A stretch of DNA of 38,096 nt, taken from the NCBI GenBank assembly GCA_028565635.1, contig JAOXYB010109158.1:1-38096 (forward strand), written 5' to 3'. Position numbers and translations under genes: made by a program. Source of the DNA: Phoronis ovalis (taxonomy: Eukaryota > Phoronida > Phoronidae). The notes under the pieces were generated by a model. The model searched no databases, was not told where the DNA came from, and saw only the letters and a list, made by a program, of their open reading frames with translations. Shown here piece after piece: positions 10,726 through 23,000 of the stretch (position 1 is the stretch's first letter; each line of letters begins with the position of its first letter).

Positions 10726-11040
10726 TTAGACTCTGTCAGTTATGTCAATTTTCCCCTTCCAATGATGTGGACATGAAGTCGATTTAGTTTCTATATAAAA
10801 TCTGAGAGCATCAATGGCTGCCATTAATCTACAAACATGGCGTTGATCAGTTACATGGCATTCTGTTTTCAACTGGGAATCACTCAAGTCTTTCACTGAT
10901 TCTAACATTCTATATCCAGCATCGTAAAAGAACTTCTTGTACATCGGAAGACCATTCATTATGAGGAAATGTCCCACTGATGAATAGATGTTATCATATA
11001 CAGGGTTAATACAAGACTCTCCAAGGTTATCATCCGGAAC
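10726..11040 (-). CDS. SASH1: SASH1 last exon: SAM2 and C-terminus
   Basis: Acceptor TTTGTAG|GTTCCG; stop TAA at 10728-10726. SAM2 reads HFLIMNGLPMYKKFFYDAGY .. LESVKDLSDSQL .. HVTDQRHVCRLMAAIDALRF, matching vertebrate [20 protein letters not shown] .. ITEERHIRKLLSAARLF. About 24 residues follow the last SAM helix and end in -TDRV, longer than the vertebrate tail. That tail is not a class I PDZ ligand, but D-x-V would fit class III. Confidence 0.95.
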   Translation of the reverse strand, partial: VPDDNLGESCINPVYDNIYSSVGHFLIMNGLPMYKKFFYDAGYRMLESVKDLSDSQLKTECHVTDQRHVCRLMAAIDALRFYIETKSTSCPHHWKGKIDITDRV

Positions 11041-14000
11041 CTACAAAAGCAGAGTAAGAGAAATTAGAGTATATGCAAAATCATTTTCCAAAGATATAGT
11101 TATTTTTGCATTTCAATTTTTTATGTGTAACATTGTATATGAAGGGAGAAATTGGAAAAATAATAATACATCTTTTAACAAATTCGGACACAGTCACCAT
11201 GATACAAAGCTAGGTGATTTAAAAGTGTACTCATAGCCAAAAACTACTTTTTCTAATTAAAAAGCATGTGTGGCTTGATTTAATACTTTTTTTGACTTAC
11301 AGCTAACTTTCCAATATTTTTCAGCCGATGACAGCGTACAAGTTCCATGGCTGAAGCCATATCACGAATATCCTGGCGACCTAATTCTTCAGCATATCGC
11401 AGCACTAGGGCAGGTGGTAACCCACAGAACCCAGCCTACAAGAACAAAATTATGTTATCAAAAATGTGTTATATATACAACAATGTAAAATGAATTGAAC
11501 ATCGAATAAGACAAGGTAAGCGTGAATTTTATACAATCAGAACTGCATAATACAGTAATTATATATTTACTTTCAGATGCAAAAAACTTATAGAGCAATT
11601 GATCATGATCAATAAAAAGTAATTTACTCATTTTACTGAATATGAAGATGTTGCGCATCAATAAGCTGCAAATGAAAAATCTAAAGAACTATGTTTTAGG
11701 AAAGGCATGCATGAGTGCCCATTTTTAAGTAGAAACCAAAATAAACTCACCATATCAGTATATGGTTCCTGAGTCAGATCAATGTTTTCGTGTTCAAGTT
11801 TCTTTACCACAAGATTCTCTAATGTAAAGGACACTGGACGAGGACCTCTAGGACTACGATTGGTCGATTGATGTTTGGGAGACAGTAGCTTAGCTGCAGG
11901 ATTGGCACGCGTTACTCTGGGTGAAGCTGGTGGAGTTCCGACATTTAAAGTCCTTATTTTCATTTGAGGAGATACAGGAGGCGAAGCAACATTTTTGAAA
12001 CTTTGTAACACAACGTGTTGACCCATTAGTACTTGAGGTCGTAACCTTTGACCTGTTTGCTGTCTTTGTGACGACTGTGGTGGTGATAATAGTGTGACTG
12101 GCCTCTGTAACGGAGAGACGACTGGTGACGATGGTGGAGATAATGAAGTAATGATTGTGATCGGTGATGACCTCTGTTGATTCAATGACACTGATCTCGA
12201 TGGAGCTTGTGGTTTAGGTTTTTTTGGTACAGGTGGAGGGACTTTTGTAGGTGACGTGGGTGTAGAACTACTTTCTGATGAGGAATTTGAACAAATCACA
12301 GGTTTTGGCTTTAACTGAGGTTTAGGAGACAAGGGATTCTTCCTCATGGGTTGGTTTTCTTTATCCTCATTCAAAGAGTCTTTTTTATGTAGTTTTTCTA
12401 ATGTATTATTTGTTTGTGTACACATGTCCATGATCTCCTGTATATCAGTTTTCTTTGTTTTGTTAGCAGTTGTTGTTGGTGAACGATCTTTAAGATTTTC
12501 ACTACTTGCATAACATCCAGAGTCTCTTCGTGGGGTGTCACATGCTGGACGAGGAGATATGTTCAAGAATTGATTTCGCGGTGTTATTTCAGGTGAATCG
12601 GGAGCTAAAAAATAAAATTTCACCTTTTTGTAGAAAAAAAATTAACTACCAGATTTTGAAATACTTTGTACAATAACCATGCAGTTAGTTTTGCACTCCT
12701 ACTTAAATATTAGTGTGATGGGTATCTATGTAAACAGTAATAATATCCTTTGTTTCATCCATTTGCCTGTTAAAAACCATCAGTTTAGTGGATGTGTACT
12801 CACTTTCATAATCGACATCCTGCACAAGTTCTGCAGCAGTCAATAGTTTGGCACGTTGTTCAGGGCTGGTAATATGCAACTCATCCAGATCAGCCGATTC
12901 CAACTCACTAAAAGCCTCCAAGGTGTTATAACCATGCGATGCAAAAACATCATTTAAACTCTGTAAAAGTAAACAAACTGTGTTTTCTTATATGCGAAGT
13001 TAAATGAGTCTTATTAGTTTTATTTCCTACCGTGGAAATAAACAAGCCATCAATTTTAACTTACCTCTAGTCCCAATCTTTTCAGCAGGTCTTCTACTGT
13101 CCTTGGCTTGCTACGTTTCGAGGATCTCTTCTTTGACGAATGTCTCAGCTGCCTGCGTACTATTTGTGGGGTGCCACCTACTAATGCTTTTTCTGTGTTA
13201 ATGCCTGCCTGGCTTAAATCTTCCTCTGTAGATGTTGAGCTGTGAGATCGTTTGTTCCCACCAGATGAACTAGGCAAACTTTCACCAGAGCTGCTCTTCA
13301 CAGGAACATCAACATTCTACAAAATTAAACAAAACTTTAAGATATAATTATTAGTGCTAAAATTCTTCCTAATTTATGTATACATACAGCATATATCTCA
13401 CGCAAATGCATTAAGTTATTTTACAGGTACACATAATAACCTCTACCTTAAAAATTAATATTTTTCTGAATGAATTCTTTATTTCTAAAGTTCCATCCTT
13501 TTTCCACAAGAACCACTATGTTAGATAAATTGGTGTAAAATAACTTAATTTGCACAGAACGGAACTAACCAATATCCCCCCCCCCGCAATAATATCATTC
13601 TTTACCTGAAGTGAGTTGTTTGCCTGCATTTGAGAGAACTTCTGTCGCACGTCATTTTTTAATTTTTCACTGAAACTGTCTCGCTGAATGCCAGTTCGCT
13701 CAAATTTCTACAAAACAAAGTAGAGACTTGCAATAATTAAAGTATCTACAGAGTACAATGAATTTTACTTATTGGCAAATAAATTGGAAAGGAAATGTAC
13801 GAAACCAATAGGGTAGCTGCTTTTAGAAGATATGAATTAAGCAAACTATACCTTGCAAACCCTTGCATGGAGGTCTACAAGTTAAATATGAAGTCAGCTG
13901 TTCAACTGTCAGATAATATATCAGATTAGCCATCCACCAGCAATGTTCTTATCTAAGTTCATGTTTTCTAATTCATTGAATTTTGAAATTAACCAAAAAG

Positions 14001-17000
14001 AAAACAAGATAACAACTGGGTCACTTGTCAACGTCAATTATTTTTCTTCCATGGTCAAACACAAGGTTTGTTGCACTTTGCTTAAGAATTCATATACATT
14101 TGCTAAATAACAGCTAACTTTCAGCTTTACTCTGTCCACAACAGGTAAATGTCAGTATAATTTCAAAATTTCGAAGGTAGGTAAATATAATTTAGAAATA
14201 CTAAATTTCAAAACAAAATATTGTAACATAAAATATCAATAATATGCATTTTAACAATTTTTGCAAAAGACTGAATTTATTCTTAGTTTAATGCTATCCT
14301 TTATAGATAACAGATGTCTGTTTAATTTCAAACTTTAGAGAAAATATAACCTAATAATTTAATTACATTTCAATAGGCCATTATAGGATAAAGGATATCC
14401 ATTACAGCTTCATACAGACTCCATATTTTGATCAGCCAGGTAAATACTGTTAATTATATATCTTCATTCAATCATATTAATGTGAAAAGACACCTTAATG
14501 ACAAGACAATATTACCAGAACAATGGGATATCATGCCACCTTATGTCCTGCATGGGACAATGCGGATACGGTGAATGGAATATCAAATTCAGAGCATAAA
14601 CCTGCCATTCTGAAGTTATCAATTTTGTAATCAATATCTTTACGGGTCCAATGGGCTAGTTAATTGTTTGTTGTGCCATAGCACTGCATGACAGACAACT
14701 TGATACAGCTTTTCCGTACCTGTTTTGGCAATTTAATTATGAGACCGGAGTGACATGTTTCTAACCTTATTTAAATACTGTTATAAAATACTAAAAAAAT
14801 ACTTTTGTGTTTCCTTTCACATTAACGACTCATTAATTTGACCAAAAATTTACCTTGTCTAATTCATCATCATGATCTTCATAATCTGACGAGTTTACCT
14901 CCTCTCCGCCTGATGATGTGCTTCGCCACTGAAATAAAAATTGTATCATTCAGAAATATGACACATTATAGACAAAACTCAGAAATATGACACATTATAG
15001 ACAAAACTCAGAAATATGGCACATTATAGACAAAACTCTGTGTCCAATGCTCATAAAATAAACAGAGTAATAACAGTTCTTATCAATATCAGTATAGTAA
15101 CACTAGCAGAATGACATGTCATTTTTTTGCTATATATGAATTAATGTATTACAAAAATGGTTTGCTTCAGATTTGTAAATACAACAAAGCATTCATGGAG
15201 TTAATATTCACTAAGATGAGATAGAATGATCTTTGTGCTATTATCACTCACCGACCGATTCCTTATCCTATCCAGCATTCTGTTTTTTCTATCCATAATT
15301 GGTGAAGTGTCTGATCCTACCGACATGGTAGATATACTTCTACAGTCTTCCTCTAGAGGGCTCTGTACTGACGATCTATCAGATTCAATAGTCGACCGTG
15401 TTTCCATTGCTTCACAATGTATTTGAGCCTGGTGTAAAATTTTCTGCACCAATCTGGGAGATGGTGATTGGTCCCGAGGTTTATTTCTTGGCGGCAAGGC
15501 TGGAGGTTCTCCGATTTTTCTCTGAACTAATGGTGATTGTATCCGTGGTGACACACTACCAGACTTTCTATCACTGCCAGGCGATGGCGACTGACTCTGT
15601 CTAAGTCGTGGTGACTGTGACCTCGTCCGTGCTAACAACCTTTCCGGAGAACGATGCGAAGATGGAGGAGCAGAATTTTTTCTCATATACTGTGATGCAC
15701 AATTGGAGTTTCTACTAGCACATCTTGCTGATCTCACGGATAATGGAGATACACTGCTGACAGAACTAGCAGAACTTGCCCTTGCAGAATGACTTGGAGA
15801 ATTTGGTAATGATCTAGCTACAGTTGGTTTACTGAATTCTCGAAGATATGAAGGTAATGCAGAATTAGTATCATAGGAATGCTGCCGTACACTTTGAGCT
15901 AATGATGTTATTTGCTTTGACAAATCATTGGTCTTAATATTGTCTACAAAGACATCGAGGTCATATCCTCCTTTTGACAGGTCATTAATCTCCCGCGACG
16001 GACTGCAACTTATTGATGATCTAGAATCGCTCTCTTCTGTAAGCAGAAATAATATTATGATAAAAATACTGTATAAATGTAAAATTTCTTACATCCAGTG
16101 TCAGCAGTGATGTTTTTAGACTGCTGATTTGTTATTTTTGCTTTCTCATTACATTCAACAACTAAACAAATACATAACCTGAGTAACAGCCTGAACAGTG
16201 GCAGTAACTGACTTGGGAAGTTCACTTATGATGAACAAACATGGCAAACCTACCTGAATGACTTCTAGAACTTTTTCCGCTATTTTTTCTTTTCCTACGT
16301 GACTGCAGCTTGAAAAAAGAGAACGTGGAAGCTTTATCTTGTGAAGGGCTGTAAGATGCACTCCGCTGAAATAATACATGGCAGTGAAAATAAAACCACT
16401 CTCAAAGCGTGTAATGGTGCAACAGCAAACACTCTTATGCGACCTTCACATTTAATAACTGAGCATCGTCTGAACTATACATTCTCACTTGATTGACGAT
16501 TTGCATTGATTCACTGTTGAACAGTGATCTTCTGCTAAATGCAAACACCATTTAATACGTAGCCACACAATTCCATCCAAAACTTGTAGTAATTTTGGAA
16601 TTGGATTATTGGTTTATTTAAGAAAAAATATGACAAATTCAAATAAGGATATCATGTTTGTAGAAATTCCCATTCCATACTATTACACAAGTAAATCTGC
16701 AGTGACAGAAAAGTGAAAACAAAAGAAACACTTGAATGTATCCACTATGGAAGTCCTTGTTTCCATACCTTGATAATCCTGTCCTTGCCATTACACTCTG
16801 GTGATTTTTTATGAACATCTTCATAATTCTTTACCTACATAAAAGAAGCAAAAATTTCAAATTTAGAAACCAAATTTGACAAAATTTTACCCCATTGAGG
16901 ATTCAGAGGCAGAATATACAGACAGGTGCCATTCAGGAAAGTGATGCATAGTTGGTCTCCTTTTAAAATGCTACAAAAATAAATCTGCCTCTGCAAATAA

Positions 17001-20000
17001 TATATATAGAATTTCACAAGAGCCCAAACTAATTAGCTTTTTAAAAGTACCTGTCCAACAAGCCTATCTCTGGGATATAAAAATAATTTGTTTGAGTATC
17101 ACTGTTTAGCAATTAAAGATAAGAAGAGAAATATTACCTCAATAACTTACAATTCTTTCAGTTTTAAGATTTCGGCTACTTTATACTATCTCAGTGCATG
17201 GCACCAAATGTTGAGAGTGAGTTGGGGTTAAGTGGCTAGTTAGCTAAGTTCTCCAAGAAAACATAATATTTATGTAGACATCTGCTTGTAAATAAGACAG
17301 TGGAGAGAAATGCCAAACAGATAAATGATTACAATAACCAAGAATAACCTGCCATCTTTCTAGTAGATTGATTTTTGTATTTTATGCTTTATAGAACAAA
17401 TAAATTTCAATAATATCTATTGAACAGATTATTTTTTTTGCATATTTGTTATATAAATTGCCACAGGTAATGGGGTGCAGACTGACTTCTAATGAAGACT
17501 GAAATTCAGAAGATATCCAAAATAAATGTTTAGTCTTTCACCAATTATTTGAAAAATCACCAAAAAATCAAATGTATCAGGCAGGTGTACTCGTAAAAAA
17601 TTCTTCTCTCCATACAGTCTAACCTGATGTTCACCCGTTCTACTCACCTGTGAGATAGCATCTTCTAAACATATTTTTCCTTCTTTGACTTGAAGCATCA
17701 GCTCAATTCTTTCATCGTCGGGCATAGTGATTTCATTGGCCGCCAAATCCCCGTCATGTTTCTTGTACGAATACTTTCTGCTTGATTTCCGTAATGCTGA
17801 GCGGAAAAGTTTTCCTAAACCACTAGAATTACTTCGTCTTCTTTCGTTATCTGTTAATAAAAGAAAATATTATTATTACTTTTCATGCTATAATTTAGTA
17901 CTAACACCACCGACTGAAAAAGAATAAGTTTCTTAAAAAGCTTCAAATTTTTAATGCATAGAATCGGATCTTACAGAATTCATTTTAATATTGGCAATGC
18001 TCAAATGTAAGTGAATAGTACTTTTGTTATGAGAGATAATTAAAATTTTAACAATACACCTTTATTTATCTTTATGAACTATAAATGCACAAAACACCTG
18101 TGCCTGTATTATTATTCTTTTGTTTTTAATATCTTCTGTAAGCCAAGGGATTCAATACCTATATAGTTTTTCAAGGGTCAGAGTCAGTGTTACTTTTGTT
18201 GAAACTAGTAGAGACAGCTTAAAATGGATTACTCAGATAGTGATCATGTTAAGTAATTTTGGCACTAAAATATTGATCATATAATAAATTACATTAATTG
18301 GAAATCAAGAAAAATAACACTTTAATCTATATAATACCTTGTGCCTCAAAGGTTGTTGAATTGTTATCTAATAATTCTTTTATTACACAAATATCCAAGA
18401 TTATTTAAACTGTTATTTCCTGCAATTATTCGATAAACTATTGAAGCGTAAGTATCAAGTCAATATTTTCATCCTAGTTCTCCAAACAATCAGGAAATCA
18501 AAATACTTATGAGCCTGACAGTGGGAACATAAGTACTGAGGACATAGAGGACAAATACAGAACAAAGTATAAAGATGTCAGTTTGTTGCTGATTGGTTCG
18601 AATAAGTGTGCTTCAAGGGCAATAAAACCTCCACAAATATTACAGTTATGACAAAAATGAAAACGCAACAAAGAATGTTCCTATAATTCATTGCTCTTTG
18701 AAAATATAAATAATACTATTAACGAATTTATACTTAAAAGCTTCCTACATATAACTGCCTTTTACTATATATACCCTATTACTTCTCTTGCAATTAACTT
18801 TTCCTAGAGAGAAATGACATGAAACAGTTAATAACATTACATAGGAGAGAGAACTCCAATTCGGATTTTATTCAATAAAACCAAAACATGTATACCCATT
18901 AAACCAATTTTGAATCAATAATAAAATAACCAACATTAACATCATGTTGGCGACAGAAAGCCAAGTCAGTTTGTTGGTGAGTTTTAATACAAATGTTTTA
19001 TAAAATAACAAGACAGGATTTGGTATGGCACCTTCATATGTACTAAACAGAGTTAATAAAACATTGAAATAATGGACAACAATAGAAAGTATGCAGTGCA
19101 TTCTGAACAAATATTAATTTGTTATGATACTATTTTGTAAATTAAATCGTCCATGGTAAAATAACCAATTTTATGTCTGCTTTTATGTTTAAAGAAACTT
19201 TGTAGCTTGTGTGTATAGAGTTAAACCCCAAATGTACAGCTTATTGAAAATTCTCAAAACAATAAACACCACTACAGTAACGGTAGCTTTGAAGTAGGAT
19301 TTTATACAACTGTATAAGGAAGAAACATTAAAATGTATTGTCAGCATTCCTTTTTATGACATATTAATATCAACTATTAACTATTGATATTTTGAGCACA
19401 ATTTTAATTACTTCGTTTTGATATTAAATACCTTCTATTGAAGTCAATGGAAGCAAATAAAAATATCCTTAGGAGCATAGACCCCACATGAAAATATTTA
19501 AATAAATTTAAGTAGACAGTTTATTCAAAAATCACCAAACTGAAATAACAAAGACATTTAAAAGCTGTAGGCTAACAGAGAAATTTTAGTAACTTACTGT
19601 ATTAGTAAATCAAAGACAGGTGACTGAATCATTCAAAAATAGTACATTATTTTATGTGGTTTGTAGATATTATTCTTAATCCCACAGAGTTGGAGCCAGT
19701 AAAACAGAATACAAACAGGCCTGTACTGATAACAACTATCTACTATAATGCTTTTTACCAATAACCGGCATTGTTTTCGTATAAAAACAGAGATTAACAG
19801 ATGGTAATAAACAATATTTCATTATGATATGCATGCCAAGAAAGGAAGATCACCCAGTACAGAAACTAATGATTGCTGATGATTTTAGATATCACTTTAA
19901 ACTTTATTCTTCAATATGAAAGTAATGACATGCATTTTGTATTTTAGCAGCTCCAAACAAGTTAATCACATGTACATGTATTACTTAGCTGGTAGAGTAA

Positions 20001-23000
20001 CAGTCTGCAAATGAATTTAAAATTACTACAAAATGTTTTCAATCAATTAATTCTTAAAAAGTCAGGAGTTCACACAATTATTTCAGCTGCATGGCTATAT
20101 ACAATTTTCTTCCAAAGTACTATGCCTCTACAAAAAGGTATCATGACTAGTGACATCAAGCAAATCATCAGATGGCATATTATGCCAGGTTAAGCAGGAA
20201 GATGTTACTCAATACACAGTCCTTTTTGGCAGCTTTTCCTAACAAGACAAAGTCTCAACATATTTTCTTGTCTGCAAGATGATACAACAAAGACAAATTG
20301 ATAATAAATTCCCTTTGATGAATGTTGTCAGACTTTATTTTGTCTGCAAAATAGCCAAATTTTATATTTTATTGATGTTATAATGACAAGCATGTTTTAT
20401 GTCGACTTATTAAAAATATAGCATGATAAATACATGTGGTGTTCAGGTATGACTCTTCATTCAAATTTAATTACGGATGATGATGTCATAGGGAAATTTA
20501 CAGTTCTGTAAGTGACATGACATTTTTGAAGCAAATAAAAAACGTGCCCGGAAGATATATTTTTTCTGAAATTATGATGAGACAAGACAATTAACGTTAC
20601 TGTAAGGAACTAATAGGTATTTAAAAACTAAAGGTGTGACATAAAATGGCAAATTTTGACTATAGTATAGCCATAACTGTCAGAAGTGGGCGAATGAATA
20701 TATATTAATGTAACAGCCCTCCGGCAGATAGACTCCAAGAACAAGCAGTTACGAAATTATTGTCAAATAAATATGAAATATTGTTTGACGACTAAAAAAG
20801 GAGTCAGAAAAATTATAGAGCTAAAAAGGCATTAGTCGTATTTATGACCAGCCTAACAATGTCAAAATCAATCCTGTGTCATCACTGATATATTAAAAAA
20901 AAATTGACTTCATGTTGTCTGTAAAATACTTATTTTTCATTAATTGCCATTAAAATTTACAAGTTCAAATTTCTAGGTATTTTTCTTAAATGCCTTAAAG
21001 ATCTGTACAATAGCTTAGGGAATATCTTTTGGTCTCCAGGAACTAGACTATAGTTTCATAAAGTAATTATCAGTTCATAATGGTGAAATAATGAAATCAC
21101 AAAATGCTAACTATCTGTGAATAACATGGAGAAAAAAATGCCACTAGTAATTACGTCCCTAAGCATGAGTAATTCAAAAAGGAAATTAAAATCCTGCAAA
21201 ATATCCTCTGCAAAAATTGAATGTAGCACAAACCTGTGTTTAGCCAAATAATTCAGTATTTTCCATAATACCTTCCAGGGCCAATGATTATTTTATCTGG
21301 CCCCCAGATATGAATGAATAAACTCTTTGATTTATTGATAAATTTATGCATCCAATTTTAACAAAGTTAACTCAAGCCTGTATATGTTTTTGTGGACATT
21401 CCCTGGATATAGAAATTTTACACCATATTAAAACTTTTAGGTAATGCATCTCTCATGTTGGTATCTCCAATGATCAGTTTAATTTAAAAGTTCAAAGAAA
21501 GACAACCCTTTGTTGTGATTATTCCTAAAAGATGTATGTCTATCAAACCAGATGTTGCTATTGGATAATTACAACTTTTTTACTAAAGAAACTTAGTAAT
21601 TTCTTCTGGGACAAAAGCAATGTTGAAATTAATAACAATTTAATGAATGCATACCTGTACCATCTGAATGAGGACTGTTAGCACCGGAGGAATGACCAGA
21701 TCTGAAAAATAAATAGTTAATTAATTATAATAAAAAAATTAAATGAAAAAGTTTGAGTTTTTCAAACTAATTATCATGCTAAATTCCAAGTAAAAGAACA
21801 TGGGTATGATCTAAGTGTGACATTGATCAAGTCCATTTTTTTTTAGACAACTGCATAATATTATTCATTTAATTATAAGTTATAATTCAGTTGAAACTTT
21901 ATAACATGTGTATAACACTTATAAACCTTCCCCTATTGGTATTTACATCAAAAGAATATTTGCATCCTTACACTCTACAGATACACTTGTGCACCTCCAG
22001 TAGCTAATTACATCATCAAATAAAACAGACAGAAATCTACACTGTTTACTTCTCATTACAAATTACACAGATTTCTGAGTCATTATGACATAATAATCTG
22101 TAATTAGGTAAATACATTTAGCAAAAATTTATTGATGAATATGACATATGACAACACATGTCTTGAGTTGTCAGCATGCATCTATATTATTCGTTGTTGA
22201 AAGACAACAAATATCAAGAAAGTAATTTCAATATAAATTCCCTGTACTGTGAAGAAATAATTTTCATGCACTATACTAAAGCAAAAACAGAAAATCATAT
22301 ATACAGTCAATTATCAAAAGCATTATTTAAGCGCAGATTCTAATGGGGAAATTAGATGGGTTTTATTTCTTTGTGTTGTCTATGTACCCATAGTTGTTTT
22401 GCTAGCTGAGTACTCTGATCTAGCCACTAGGTAGGTGTACATATACAGTCAATCAGATTTTTTTTTTACTCATGAGGTCAAAAGATTTCAATTAGTGGTC
22501 TAAATGGTGCAGGCTTCACTGCACTTATTTCTATTTTTATATATCATCACTTTAATCAACCAAAAACATTTACTAGCACTGAGGCATATGACCATATGCT
22601 ATATAAACTTAGTACAAAAAAGTGACGAGCTACAGAAAAAATGACAGCTACCTCTTCTAACAGCATTTCTGTAGCATTTTGAAATGTGTTTATTTAATCA
22701 CCCACACACATTTTATCTTTTTCTGGATGAATCATTGTACAAATGTCAATCACTTTTATCGATACACATTGTTCACTAATCACTGAGATTTATTAAAAAA
22801 GTATCTAAGTAGACAAATTATGGAAATTTCTTTTATTCCTTTACAGCTAATTTGATTTTGTTTTCCTTATTTATTAACTCAATGAAGTAATAATGCCACG
22901 AAAATGAGAAAATGCATACTCTGGTAATTACGAACAATACTTTCATGTAAATTACAGGAATCTTGTCAAACTTGAAACGTAGTATATCAACAATTTCGTG

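Noticed and set aside
13576-13585. Run of ten C, and a similar run of 11 C at 24013-24023
   Set aside because: Simple homopolymers in introns; possibly sequencing or length-variable sites, with no further structure around them.
14535-14700. Possible hidden SH3 exon in a SASH1 intron
   Set aside because: The minus-strand frame was read through. It lacks the SH3 signatures (ALYDF-like start, paired Trp, GxFP-like end) and has no good splice pair.
15226-15604. Plus-strand open frames over the Ser/Pro-rich SASH1 exon
   Set aside because: These are shadows of the real minus-strand exon, whose low-complexity codons leave the other strand open.
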